NCBI RefSeq assembly: GCF_003431325.1
Contig: NZ_CP010515.1
Coordinates: 868,001 to 932,000, forward strand
Length of the DNA stretch: 64,000 nucleotides
Direction of reading: 5' to 3'
Origin: Acidilobus sp. 7A
GTDB taxonomy: Archaea; Thermoproteota; Thermoprotei_A; Sulfolobales; Acidilobaceae
How positions within the stretch are numbered: position 1 is the stretch's first letter; every line of letters starts with the position of its first letter. A program made the position numbers and the translations under genes. Below are positions 1 to 8,800 of the stretch, piece after piece. The notes under the pieces were generated by a model. The model searched no databases. It was not told where the DNA came from and saw only the letters and a program-made list of their open reading frames with translations.

Positions 1-1196
1 ACCACCTTGCCAATTATGTTCTGTGAGCTGATGAAGGCGTAGAGCCTCTCGTCAAGCTTTATGACGAGCTCGTCTGCACTGGCTATAGCGTGGCCGACCG
101 CCCTTGCCGGCCCGTGGGAGCTTGAGCTCAGGTTCCCTGCAAGGCCCAGGCTCTTGTTAGCTAGCACTATTGACTGGTTAAGCATAACAAGGGAGCCCGT
201 GTCGTTGCCCCTGGCGAACAGGAGCACGGCCGTGTAGGTGTCGTTCAGCGCCTCCTCGAGCAGGTTGAGGGCCCTCTCAGCTGTCTGGTTCTCGCTGCCG
301 CTTAGCTGCTGGAGCAGCGGCTGTACGGCCTGGATGCTCTCGTTAATGCCCCTAATTACGTGGGCCTGGGCCTCAACGACCATCACGCGGCCTGAGGCGT
401 TGGGGAATGGCATCAGCTCAGGGGCCTCGGACTCCAGCTCCTCAGCCGTCCTTGCCATCTCAACCAGCTGGGCAGGGGTCGCGTTGACAGCTGACCTGTT
501 GAGGAGCCCCTCGATTGCCCCGAAGACCTCCTCCGCCTCGTCTGACGGGCTCACGTTGGCCTGCTGCAGGAAGGCCCAGGCCTGCTCGGCCTCGTGCTTT
601 GCATGCGCTATGTGCTCCGCTATCCTCCCTATCATCGCCTTCTTGGCGTACTCTGAGACGTTTATTGAGAGGTTGGAGAGCTGTTGCTTAAGCTGGGAGA
701 GAACCTGGGCGGCGGCGCTGGCGTTGCCCTGCGCCGCGTACCTAAGCCCCTGCTCCACCATTGAAATTAGCTGCTCCCTCTCCGTGCTGTTGAGGGCTGG
801 GTTTGATGACACGAAGGCCTCTATCGCCCTGAGCTGGGCCTCAACGCCTATGGCCTGAGGCATTGGGGCCGGCCTTGCCTTCTTGAGCTGCGTCGCCAGG
901 ACCTTCATAATGCCTATGGCGACCCCTATGCACTGGCTGTAGTTCCCTTGCCTGTAGTAGGAGAGGGCCTCAGAGTAGAGCTCCTCGGCCTCCGTCACGT
1001 TAACACCCTGGGCCTTGGCAACAGCTATGGCCCTCTGGGTTATGTTAAGTAGCACCTCAGCTGACGTTGCCGTGGCGTTAGCGCCGCCCTGCTGCCCCTG
1101 GGTCGTCTGAGCCGCCGCCTTTATCAAAGATAGAGGGGAGAGCAGCGCCAGGCCAACCATAAGGGCCAGCGCAGCTGCCATCAAGCCGCTCCTCAC
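1..1196 (-). CDS. secreted helical protein of unknown function (C-terminus beyond window)
   Basis: Reading frame open from a GTG at 1196 to the left edge. The N-terminus is a signal peptide (short basic start, then MAAALALMVGLALLSPLSL). The mature part is almost entirely helical, rich in Ala, Gln, Leu and Glu, with many N-x-S/T sequons (for example NAT, NLS, NVS, NGT-like sites), as expected of an exported, N-glycosylated crenarchaeal protein. In-frame GTGs at 1202 and 1205 are alternative starts. No catalytic motif or known domain was recognised; an extracellular coiled or helical-repeat protein is all that can be inferred. It is divergent from the DUF4382 gene at 1344. Confidence 0.75.
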   Translation of the reverse strand, partial: MRSGLMAAALALMVGLALLSPLSLIKAAAQTTQGQQGGANATATSAEVLLNITQRAIAVAKAQGVNVTEAEELYSEALSYYRQGNYSQCIGVAIGIMKVLATQLKKARPAPMPQAIGVEAQLRAIEAFVSSNPALNSTEREQLISMVEQGLRYAAQGNASAAAQVLSQLKQQLSNLSINVSEYAKKAMIGRIAEHIAHAKHEAEQAWAFLQQANVSPSDEAEEVFGAIEGLLNRSAVNATPAQLVEMARTAEELESEAPELMPFPNASGRVMVVEAQAHVIRGINESIQAVQPLLQQLSGSENQTAERALNLLEEALNDTYTAVLLFARGNDTGSLVMLNQSIVLANKSLGLAGNLSSSSHGPARAVGHAIASADELVIKLDERLYAFISSQNIIGKV

Positions 1197-1343
1197 TTGC
1201 ACCACCGCTCGCGCTCACGCTGGCCTTGCGGCGCCTATTAGGGCCGCGGCGGGAGTCTGCTCCCGCCCCCTCCCGGGGCTTCCCGCTACCCGTCGCGAGC
1301 GGCTCCCTAAAAGGGGGTCCCTCAACTACTGGGGCGGGACTGC

Positions 1344-1928
1344 GTGATGAGAAGGTCCGTCTCAGCGGCAGTGGCGGCGGCCGTGGTGGTAGTGGTAGTT
1401 GCAGTTGCGGCCGTTGGGGCCTACTACTATTACACCAGCAGGGGAGGCACCGTCTACTTCTACATGACTGACCCAGGAGGCCACTCCAGCTCAGGCTCCG
1501 GCGCCTCCAACAACACCTCCTTCGCCATCTACCTCACAGTTACGTCAATAATGATACACAGCGCCTCCAAGGGGTGGATGACCGTCTCTAACAAGACTAT
1601 AACCGTCCAGCTGAGCTCATCACTGTCACTGATAACATCGAAGAGCCTGCCGCCCGGCAACTACACTGAGATAAGGTTCGTGGTGTCCTCCGTCACGGTC
1701 CAGGTGGGGGGCGTCAACGTCTCAGCCAGCCTGCCGAGCGGCGTGCTGAAGGCGCCCATAATCAACGGCGGCCTCCAGGTGACCAGCGGCAAGAGCGCCT
1801 ACCTAGTGATATATATGGGGCCGCACCTGGTGCTGACCGGCAACGGGCAGTACGTGCTGAGGCCAGTTATAACTGTCGAGGCCTACTACTCGCCGCTCAC
1901 GTCTAACGCCACAACTACCACGTCGTGA
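1344..1928 (+). CDS. secreted DUF4382-like protein
   Basis: 194 residues. One N-terminal transmembrane or signal segment (VAAAVVVVVVAVAAVGAYYYY, residues about 9-30) is followed by an extracellular beta-rich domain. The pattern YFYMTDPGG, a Trp-Met-Thr-Val segment, LPPGNYTEIRF near the middle, and the closing VLRPVITVEAYY match the DUF4382 layout (family recalled, not searched). It ends in an NATTTTS tail with sequons. A GTG at 1344 directly followed by ATG at 1347 are equivalent starts; a TATA-like CCTAAAA lies about 30 nt upstream, so the message is probably leaderless or nearly so. Function unknown; it is followed 55 bp later by another membrane protein gene on the same strand. Confidence 0.75.
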   Translation: MMRRSVSAAVAAAVVVVVVAVAAVGAYYYYTSRGGTVYFYMTDPGGHSSSGSGASNNTSFAIYLTVTSIMIHSASKGWMTVSNKTITVQLSSSLSLITSKSLPPGNYTEIRFVVSSVTVQVGGVNVSASLPSGVLKAPIINGGLQVTSGKSAYLVIYMGPHLVLTGNGQYVLRPVITVEAYYSPLTSNATTTTS

Positions 1929-1983
1929 GAAGCCTTAAATTGCATGAGTTTCGCTTTTTTATTAGAAACCCCTCACAGGTGAA

Positions 1984-2889
1984 GTGATGGCATTGAGGAG
2001 GGCCGTGGCGGTAGCGACACTTGCGGTTGCGCTGCTGGCACTGCTGGCGGTCGCCAGGGCCCAGGCGACATCGATTTCAGCCACTGCTAGGATAGATGAG
2101 GCCGGCGACCTGGAGCTCTACGCCGTCTACAACGTGACGAGCGCCCCGGCCCTCCTGGTGGTCCCAGCTAAGTCGCCTGCAGCCTACTTCGCCGTCGAGA
2201 ACGGCACCACCGAGCTGCCAGTGCAGTACAACGGCACCGACCTCCTGGTGGCGGTTGACCAGCCAGGCATCGTTAACGTCTCCTACCTGACGCTCCAGGC
2301 GACCTCAAAGGAGGGGGCCCTCTGGGAGGCCAACTTCACCATGCCGTGCCCTGGCGACGTCTTCCTGCCGCCCCAGTCGACGCCAATATACGTGAGCCCC
2401 GTGCCTCAGCAGGTGTTCTACGTCAACGGGTCGCCGGCCCTCGTGATGCCCTCGGGCCCAGTTACCATAGAGTACATGATGTCGCCGCCCGTGAGCACCA
2501 CGACTACAGTGGTTGCACACAGCGTCACGACGACCAGCAGCATAACCCCAACAACGACCACGACGCGCGCCCCCTCACCCTCGTACCTGTTGCCTCTCAT
2601 AATAGTTGTGGTGATTGTTGCTGCAGGGGGAGCCGGCGCCGCCCTAGTTATGCGCAGGAGGGGAGGTGGCGGCCCGGCCGAGGCCCTGGACGACAGGGAC
2701 AGGGCAATACTGTCAGCTATATCAAAGCTTGGGGGTGAGGCCACGGCCTCCCAGGTGATGGGCGAGACAAACATACCCAGGAGCCCCCTGTACAGGAGGC
2801 TTGACAAGCTGGTCAGGCTGGGCTACCTTGAGGAGGGCGTCAGGGGGAACACAAAGGTCTACAGGTGCAGGAGGCCGGGCTGCTCCTAG
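1984..2889 (+). CDS. membrane-anchored winged-helix transcription regulator
   Basis: 301 residues with three parts: a signal peptide (about 1-26), an extracellular beta domain with several sequons and a Thr/Ser/Pro stalk (about 165-195), and one transmembrane helix (YLLPLIIVVVIVAAGGAGAA, about 200-220). A cytoplasmic C-terminal domain follows, in which DRAILSAISKLGGEATASQV, SPLYRRLDKLVRLGYLEE and a wing ending in KVYRC form a MarR/ArsR-like winged helix. The topology suggests an outside sensor coupled directly to DNA binding. GTG at 1984 and ATG at 1987 are equivalent starts behind a GGTGA ribosome site. The last four bases overlap the convergent mannosidase gene. Target genes cannot be read from the sequence; the co-oriented DUF4382 gene is a candidate. 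Confidence 0.8.
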   Translation: MMALRRAVAVATLAVALLALLAVARAQATSISATARIDEAGDLELYAVYNVTSAPALLVVPAKSPAAYFAVENGTTELPVQYNGTDLLVAVDQPGIVNVSYLTLQATSKEGALWEANFTMPCPGDVFLPPQSTPIYVSPVPQQVFYVNGSPALVMPSGPVTIEYMMSPPVSTTTTVVAHSVTTTSSITPTTTTTRAPSPSYLLPLIIVVVIVAAGGAGAALVMRRRGGGGPAEALDDRDRAILSAISKLGGEATASQVMGETNIPRSPLYRRLDKLVRLGYLEEGVRGNTKVYRCRRPGCS

Positions 2890-5882
2890 CGGGCCGGCCT
2901 GAGGAGCAGCGTTATTATCTCCCTGGGCCTGTAGGAGAACCTCACAGCGTCGCCCTCAACCTGTATTGTCCTTGGCACCTCTTCCTCCTCAAGTATGTTG
3001 ACGCTCCTGGCCTCGGCGACCCTGAAGGGGGCCCTCAGCACGCCGACGCCGGAGGAGTTGTGGGTCTCAAACATCCTGACCACTAGGCCGTCGCCGTCCT
3101 CAGGCGCCTTAACGGCCTCAAGCACCAGGTTCTCCGGGGAGAGCTCCATAAGCGACGCCTCCCTGTTACCGCTGGCCACGACCAGCGGGAAGGCGTACTC
3201 GTAGGCAGCTCTCGGCACCCCTGCCTGCCTCCAGTCGCCGGCGTGCGCCATCAGCGCGTAGGTGAAGTCCTGGGCCTCAAGGTCGGTGGCCGGGTCAGGG
3301 AACATGGGGGTCCTGAGGAGCGTCAGCCCAACTCTGTTGCCCTCAACGCTCGCGCCGTACTTCTTGGGTGAGAGCAGCGCAACGCCCCTGCCGGAGTCGT
3401 AGAGGTCTATGAACTTCTGGAAAGGCACCTCAAACATGGCCTTCTCCCAGCTTGTGTTCTTGAAGGCGGGCTCCTCCAGCACCCCCATGGGGGCGCCGTA
3501 GGCGTAGCGGTCAGCGTTCGTGTTGAAGGAGTGCCACGCCTTCACCATGAGCTCCCTGTCGACGAACTCGGCGTGCACCTTGAACTCAAGCAGGGGGAGG
3601 CCGGCGTAGAGCCTGACCTCCTGGACCAGCCTGTTCCTGCCGAGGCTGTAGCTTATGAGGGCCGACGCCATGAGCGGGCCGCTGTACTTCACGGCGACGG
3701 AGTCGGCCCTCAGCCTCAGCTCGCCGGCCCTGTAGCCGGGCTCTATGTCCCAGGCGTCAGCCCAGCCTGGGGAGTTCTGGTAGACGGCGACCTCGTTGGC
3801 GGTCCCGCTCACGAGCTCCTCGCCAGCGGCCTTAAGAACCAACGACGTTATAGTGCCATCCCTGGATATCACTGCCCTGACGGCGGAGTTCTCAAGGACT
3901 GCCGAGTCCCCCTCGGCCCTCGCCGAGGCCCTGTCGCCGGGGTCCAGGGGCCTGAGCGGGGCGAAGCCCATGGCTGGGGCGCTCACGTAGGCCAGGTAGC
4001 CCTCGTCTATGCGCTGTGACCCCTTGATCGGCCTGTCAGTTATAATATAGCCGTGCCTGCGCCACGGCAGGGAGTTGAAGACCGCAAGCCCCTCGCCGCC
4101 GGCCGCTGAGGCCATCGCCTTCAGCGCGTCCGCCCTGAGCTCGTCAGTCAGGGACCTCAGCTCCCTGTAGACCTCCTCGTAGACCTCCCTGACCGCCGAG
4201 CCCGGCAGCACGTCGTGGAACTCGTCCCTCATTATGACCTTCCAGCGCGCCTGGACCCTCTCCCTGTCGTACGTGCCCGAGAGGGCCTGCCAGGCCTCAA
4301 GCTCCCTCATCCACCTCTCAGCCTCGAAGTGCAGCGCCTTCATGAGCGAGTGGCTCGTGTAGGTCCCCCTGTGGGTCTCAACGTATAGCCTCCCCCTCCA
4401 CCTTCCCGCCGAGCTGAAGTCCACCGCCTTGAAGTACTCCGAGGGGGTGGCGTGCACGAGCCTTGGGAGCCCGGGGAGCTCGTTTACTATGTTGAACTTC
4501 AGCTCCATGTCCTCGTTGGGCCCGCCTCCCCCGTCGCCGTAGCCGTAGGACAGGAGCGCCGGGCGCTCCTTGGTTGGCCAGCTCTCCCACTGCTCAAGCA
4601 CAGCTGAGGCCGTCAGGGGGCTGTTGTAGCCCCCGCCACCGAAGCCGTAGACCACGGCGGGGAGCGGCTCGCCGTCGCCGCCGTCCCAGAGGAAGGGGCC
4701 GTAGGGGAACCTGTTGGTGTCGTTCCAGGTCAGCTTGTGGGTGGCGAAGTACTTTATGCCCCCGAGCCTGGCTATCTGCGCCAGCGTCGCCTGGAAGCCG
4801 AAGCTGTCGGGCAGCCACAGCACCTCGGCCCTCCTGCCGAAGAGCCTCTCGAAGTACCTCTGCGAGTAGAGCAGCTGCCTCGCCATAGACTCCCCTGAGG
4901 TCACGTTGGGGTCAAACTCAACGTAGCTAGCCCCCAGCTCCCACCTGCCCTCCCTGACGAGCTGGGCGACCCTGTCAAGCAGCTCGGGCGCGTCCTGGGA
5001 GAGCCACTCGTAGTAGAGGGCTGAGGACTGGACGTACTTCATCTCCTTGAACTTCTCCATGAGGCTGACCACGGTCGCCGTGGTCCTCAGCACCTTCCTC
5101 CTCGACTCGCTGAAGGGCCAGAGCCACGCTGCGTCTATGTGGGCGTGGCCAACCGCGTAGATCACGCCTGGCCTGCCGTACCTGCCCTCAAGCGACCTCA
5201 GGCCCTCCTTGAGCTCCCTGAGGGCCTCCTCAACCCCGGCTGGCCGCTGCTCCACGTACACCTTCTCAGCGAGGCCGGGGTCTATGGAGATCAGTAGCCT
5301 GTTGACGTCATAGCTTGTCCTGTAAACGGCCGAGGCCAGCAGCACCTGCGTCGGCGAGACAGCGTTCACCCTCACGCGCGAGAGGGCCCTGGAGAGCAGC
5401 GAGCTGAGGTCGTCCCTCAGCTGCGCGTCCCTCGTGGCCCTGGCCAGCTCCAGGGCGGAGGAGGCGTAGAGGTAGAGCTCGTAGCCGACGGGGTCCCTCT
5501 CAACTATGAAGGCCTCGGGCGGCATGGGCTGGGCGGGCTCCCCGAAGTCGCCGTAAGCCGTGGGCTCAGCCATAACTTCGTGGCTGCCGGGCGGCAGGGG
5601 GACCTGGACGTGCTCGGCGTCGACCTCGTAGTAGGGCCTGCCGTCAAGCCTTATGAGGGCCGGCGACTGCCTCAAGGTCACGATCATGTAGAGGTTCTGC
5701 CCGACCTCGTTGTAGAGGAACCTGTAGTCAAGGCCTCCGGCCGGAGACCAGCTGACGGCCCTGGGCCTCCTGAAGGAGGAGGCCAGCACGAGCAGCGTCC
5801 TCAGCTCGATGGCCTGTTGGCTCAGCCTGTCCATCTGGGCACCCAGCTCAGCGTTGCCGGCCCAGAAAAATAGAGGTCCCAA
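2886..5882 (-). CDS. alpha-mannosidase, glycoside hydrolase family 38
   Basis: 998 residues, usual length for the family. GH38 signatures are present in order: GHAHIDAAWLWPFSESRRK (zinc His and Asp, about residue 246), LWLPDSFGFQ with the nucleophile Asp (about 360), and RDEFHDVLPGSAV with another zinc His (about 555). The C-terminal half is the beta-sandwich part. The enzyme removes alpha-mannose from glycans; without a signal peptide it should act inside the cell, on imported or recycled N-glycans. The frame opens with TTG at 5882; an internal Met at about residue 17 is an alternative. AT-rich promoter-like sequence (TTAAAGG, TTTTAATAA) lies at 5895-5930. Confidence 0.93.
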   Translation of the reverse strand: MGPLFFWAGNAELGAQMDRLSQQAIELRTLLVLASSFRRPRAVSWSPAGGLDYRFLYNEVGQNLYMIVTLRQSPALIRLDGRPYYEVDAEHVQVPLPPGSHEVMAEPTAYGDFGEPAQPMPPEAFIVERDPVGYELYLYASSALELARATRDAQLRDDLSSLLSRALSRVRVNAVSPTQVLLASAVYRTSYDVNRLLISIDPGLAEKVYVEQRPAGVEEALRELKEGLRSLEGRYGRPGVIYAVGHAHIDAAWLWPFSESRRKVLRTTATVVSLMEKFKEMKYVQSSALYYEWLSQDAPELLDRVAQLVREGRWELGASYVEFDPNVTSGESMARQLLYSQRYFERLFGRRAEVLWLPDSFGFQATLAQIARLGGIKYFATHKLTWNDTNRFPYGPFLWDGGDGEPLPAVVYGFGGGGYNSPLTASAVLEQWESWPTKERPALLSYGYGDGGGGPNEDMELKFNIVNELPGLPRLVHATPSEYFKAVDFSSAGRWRGRLYVETHRGTYTSHSLMKALHFEAERWMRELEAWQALSGTYDRERVQARWKVIMRDEFHDVLPGSAVREVYEEVYRELRSLTDELRADALKAMASAAGGEGLAVFNSLPWRRHGYIITDRPIKGSQRIDEGYLAYVSAPAMGFAPLRPLDPGDRASARAEGDSAVLENSAVRAVISRDGTITSLVLKAAGEELVSGTANEVAVYQNSPGWADAWDIEPGYRAGELRLRADSVAVKYSGPLMASALISYSLGRNRLVQEVRLYAGLPLLEFKVHAEFVDRELMVKAWHSFNTNADRYAYGAPMGVLEEPAFKNTSWEKAMFEVPFQKFIDLYDSGRGVALLSPKKYGASVEGNRVGLTLLRTPMFPDPATDLEAQDFTYALMAHAGDWRQAGVPRAAYEYAFPLVVASGNREASLMELSPENLVLEAVKAPEDGDGLVVRMFETHNSSGVGVLRAPFRVAEARSVNILEEEEVPRTIQVEGDAVRFSYRPREIITLLLRPAR

Positions 5883-6030
5883 GCCGCCTAGGCCTTTAAC
5901 ATAATAATCTTATTAAAAGAAATATATTTCCCTAGGCAACTGATTTTCAAGGTCAATAGTGATTTTTAAGAAATGCTATTTCTTATCTCTATAAAGGGGA
6001 TGTCATGGGACATTATCATAAGGGTAAATA

Positions 6031-6165
6031 AGGACTGTTGGGCCTTGTTCGTCTTTCTTCGGCCTGACTTGAGCCTGTTAGGCTCTGCTTGGTTTAGTTA
6101 GACCTTGTTCGGCTTGGCTCGGGCCTGTTCGGTCCTGTCCTAAGCTGTTCGGCTTTTTCTAAGTT
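6031..6165. repeat. degenerate A-poor short tandem repeat in intergenic DNA
   Basis: The gap 5883-6253 holds no gene that I can support. Within it, variants of CCTGTTCGGC / CTTGTTCGGC / CCTGTTAGGC recur roughly every 10-20 nt, and the top strand has very little A. The stretch is flanked by AT-rich DNA (5890-5990 and 6165-6190). It lies just upstream of the recombinase gene and looks like accessory DNA. No function assigned. Confidence 0.55.
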
Positions 6166-6253
6166 TTTTAAGCTAAAAATAACATATATGCTGCAGCTCT
6201 GTGCAGCCCGCCCCTGCGCCCTCGCTTGGCCCCCCGAGCGGGCCTGACCCCCT

Positions 6254-6277
6254 GTTACCTTAGCTCAGTAAGGTAAC
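6254..6277. promoter_or_regulatory. inverted repeat ahead of recombinase gene
   Basis: Perfect 8-bp arms GTTACCTT / AAGGTAAC separated by 8 nt, ending 16 nt before the TTG start of the recombinase. It could be an operator for that gene or a recombinase-related site. Only the symmetry is seen directly. Confidence 0.5.
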
Positions 6278-6292
6278 CGCCAGGACCTCGCC

Positions 6293-6844
6293 TTGGTCAG
6301 GAGGGGCTGGGACTCAGGGCTGGACTTCGAGGAGGCGTATAGGCGAATACTAAACCACATGCTGAGCTCCAGGAGCCCCTATGACGTGGTCCTTCTGGTT
6401 CAACTGCGCAACGGCAGCCGTGTAGGGGAGGCAGTTGAGGCCGTCAGGCAGTTCTGCGAGACTGGCCAGGACCTCGTGCTGGTCAGGGTCGAGAAGCACA
6501 AGGACAATGATGTGCGCCTAATGGTCCTCCCCGAGGAGCTCAGGTCAGGCGAGGGCAGGCAGCTGCTGAGCGAGGCCTGCGCCGCGCTCTCAGCCCTCAG
6601 GAACCCAAAGGCAGCCGTCAAGGTGTACTGCTGCAGGGCCTACGGCTTTAACACTCACGCCCTGAGGTACGCCTTCGTTTCGTACCTTCTGAAGAGGGAC
6701 GTGTCGCCCTCGATAGTCGCCAAGATAACTGGCCACAGGTCCCTCGACCACATCCTTCACTACACAGAGGTCAGGCTCGCTGAGGAGGTCCTGGCTGGCC
6801 TAAGGGGCTGGGGCGCCTCGCCAGCTGAGGGCCAGGCGCCTTGA
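6293..6844 (+). CDS. tyrosine recombinase / integrase, catalytic domain only
   Basis: 183 residues covering just the catalytic half of an XerC/archaeal-integrase protein. The catalytic set is visible: Arg in NGSRVGEAVEA (about 42), HALRYAF (H-x-x-R, about 122-125), GHRSLDHILHYTEV with the third His and the Tyr nucleophile (about 148-157). No N-terminal core-binding domain is present, and the frame is closed by a stop at 6269, so this is either a stand-alone catalytic protein or the int(C) remnant of a split integrase. TTG at 6293 is the first usable start. The 3' two thirds recur, frame-shifted, at 54.4-54.7 kb. A secreted-protein gene follows 63 bp downstream. Confidence 0.85.
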   Translation: MVRRGWDSGLDFEEAYRRILNHMLSSRSPYDVVLLVQLRNGSRVGEAVEAVRQFCETGQDLVLVRVEKHKDNDVRLMVLPEELRSGEGRQLLSEACAALSALRNPKAAVKVYCCRAYGFNTHALRYAFVSYLLKRDVSPSIVAKITGHRSLDHILHYTEVRLAEEVLAGLRGWGASPAEGQAP

Positions 6845-6907
6845 CCTTAGGCTGCAAAACTATATTAACATTTTCATACACAGAAAGTAGCTCGAGGTGC
6901 GGTTCTC

Positions 6908-8557
6908 TTGAGGGCGGCCAGGGCCCTGGCCCTCGTCATTGCCGTCGTTGTATCGGCCTCCCTGCTCGCCGGGCTGTCCTACCTGGTGCCTAGCCTGTTC
7001 CACAGGGGGAGAATCATAATAAGGGCATACGCTATGGGGGGCGACGGAGACCCGACCCAGCTCACCAACGCCTCGTTCTCAGTCTGGGCCTGGGCCCCAG
7101 CGCCCAACGGGACAGAGTTCATCCCAGTCTTCAACGGGACTGGGGCCCAGGCCGTGATAGACCTGAGCAGGTTAGTCAGCTGGGCCGAGGACTGGATACA
7201 TGCTTATGGCAGGGCAGCCATAAGGTCATTTGAGCCATCGATAATCATGTGGGTCTCGTACCCCATAGCCCTGCCCAACGGAAGCGTTGAGCTTTTGACC
7301 CAGCCCTCCTTCCAGCCCCTTAACCTGAGCCTCCCGCTCAGCGGCAACGGGACCATAGCAGTAAACGTGATGGTGAACCACCCCTTCAGGACTCTCCTGA
7401 AGGCAAATGGCAAGGGAGCTGGGATAGCTGTAAGGGGCCTTGGTGAGGCATCGCCAGAGCAGGGCACCGTCACCGTCCCAATAACTACGAGCTTCACGTA
7501 CTGCGGTATGCCTTGCTACCTAGTACCTCACGTCATGTTTTGGTACCCCAACGACACGGGCACGGCCCCCATAAGCCTCGCCGTGGCCCTGGGGCAGCCC
7601 AGCTCTGTTGGTGGAGCAGACGTGGTCATAAGTATAACGGAGTTCTCTCAAGTGGTCAATCAATCCGTTATAAACGGCCTCATGACACCTGGCAGCGCGG
7701 TCGAGGCCGCTACAGGGGAGTACGAAGAGACGGGGAATTTGCCCCAGGTTCTCAGTCAGTTTTCCGTAGAGCTGGAGACCACTTTCACGTTCACGAGTGA
7801 AGGGGAGGTCCAAGAAGGTAACTCCATAGAGGCCTACGTCCCATGGAATAAAGAGCCTGACATAGGCCAGCTCTACATAGTTGGCCAGGCCGCGCTGGTA
7901 AACTGGACTCTGCAGAGTCCTTCAGGCGCGACGGTGGGCTGGTACCTCGGCCTCCAGCTGACGGAGGTTGAGGTCGTGGGGATCGACAACGTCGAGGTCC
8001 CCGTGATCTATAATTGGTGGGCCTACGACCCATGCGTCAACCTGAACGAGTGGGCCTACGAGCAGCAGGTCCTCATGCAGGACCCAGGCGACTTCTATAG
8101 CAGTGAAATTAACTACTCGTGCCCTCTCCCCAACACGCCCGCGCCAGTCATATGGCAGTACTACGCCACGAACCTGACGTATTTTGATATAGTGAACCCC
8201 TACCAGGTATCCTATGCATCCTATGTGGACCTCTCCGTTGGCGTTAACGGGGCCAAGTCGCCCCTGGGCATAGCCATAGACCTTGGCTCGGCCATAGTGA
8301 AGTCTGCAGAACCTGTGGTCTCTCTGGCCTCCTCAGAGGTAGGCGACATTCTAAAGGTGATAGGGGCGCTCCTAGGCTCCTTCCAGTACCAGAGCAACTC
8401 AGTGGCGGTGAGTGTAAACACTATTACAATAAGCAACCCCTACACGAATTATTACGTTAACGTGTACTACAGCGGCCTGACGCCCGTGTACTATACCGTC
8501 GGCGGCCAGAGCTTCACCCTGCCCAGGGAGCTGATACTTATAAACGTGACCTCATAG
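6908..8557 (+). CDS. secreted surface protein of the duplicated element, unknown family
   Basis: 549 residues beginning with TTG. A strong N-terminal signal or anchor (ALALVIAVVVSASLLAGLSY) is followed by an all-beta, sequon-rich ectodomain with no recognised catalytic motif. Cys pairs occur at CGMPC (about residue 198-202) and in DPCVNLNEW and SCPLP, suggesting disulfides outside the cell. A hydrophobic stretch near residues 455-490 could be a second membrane contact. The paralogue at 52522-54278 is similar over its whole length except the segment around CGMPC. The gene follows a recombinase and ends before a terminator hairpin. Possibly a viral or plasmid surface or pilus-like protein, but that is only inference. 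Confidence 0.8.
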   Translation: MRAARALALVIAVVVSASLLAGLSYLVPSLFHRGRIIIRAYAMGGDGDPTQLTNASFSVWAWAPAPNGTEFIPVFNGTGAQAVIDLSRLVSWAEDWIHAYGRAAIRSFEPSIIMWVSYPIALPNGSVELLTQPSFQPLNLSLPLSGNGTIAVNVMVNHPFRTLLKANGKGAGIAVRGLGEASPEQGTVTVPITTSFTYCGMPCYLVPHVMFWYPNDTGTAPISLAVALGQPSSVGGADVVISITEFSQVVNQSVINGLMTPGSAVEAATGEYEETGNLPQVLSQFSVELETTFTFTSEGEVQEGNSIEAYVPWNKEPDIGQLYIVGQAALVNWTLQSPSGATVGWYLGLQLTEVEVVGIDNVEVPVIYNWWAYDPCVNLNEWAYEQQVLMQDPGDFYSSEINYSCPLPNTPAPVIWQYYATNLTYFDIVNPYQVSYASYVDLSVGVNGAKSPLGIAIDLGSAIVKSAEPVVSLASSEVGDILKVIGALLGSFQYQSNSVAVSVNTITISNPYTNYYVNVYYSGLTPVYYTVGGQSFTLPRELILINVTS

Positions 8558-8565
8558 CCTGAAGG

Positions 8566-8620
8566 CTAAGGGGCGCCTAAGCGCCTTAGTGAAACTCTTT
8601 TTCTTCGCTTTCCCCTTTTC
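8566..8620 (+). terminator. hairpin plus T-rich tract after the surface-protein gene
   Basis: Arms CTAAGGGGCGC and GCGCCTTAG around a CTAA loop, followed by CTCTTTTTCTTCG and further pyrimidine runs. The same arrangement is kept in the inverted copy (52480-52515). Confidence 0.6.
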
Positions 8621-8639
8621 GGCGTGAACCTCTAAACCT

Positions 8640-8800
8640 CGTGGCCTCAGCCCGCAGAGACAGAAGTGCCAGGAATCTTACGCATGGGGAGCGCCGTGAA
8701 TGGGGCCCTTGGGCGAGGCGGAGGTCCCTGGGCGCAACTAGTGATCGTAAGCTGACGAGAATGAGCGCCCAGGGACAGACGGCTGGGCGGGCCCTCGAGG
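8640..8800 (+). ncRNA. candidate structured RNA in the tail of the duplicated element
   Basis: This segment is about 90 percent or more identical by eye to 52282-52445 (minus) although it has no conserved reading frame: a +1 and a -1 indel between copies break any frame. Its core is a perfect 12-bp stem, GTCCCTGGGCGC at 8724-8735 with GCGCCCAGGGAC at 8765-8776. The 29-nt loop contains GTGATC and CTGACGAG, which resembles a kink-turn or box C/D-like arrangement, and in this copy ACA follows the stem directly. An H/ACA-like or other guide RNA is conceivable but unproven; no clear promoter of its own was seen. Confidence 0.4.

Noticed and set aside
238-858. 206-codon plus-strand frame
   Set aside because: It is antisense to the better supported secreted protein (signal peptide, sequons) on the minus strand.
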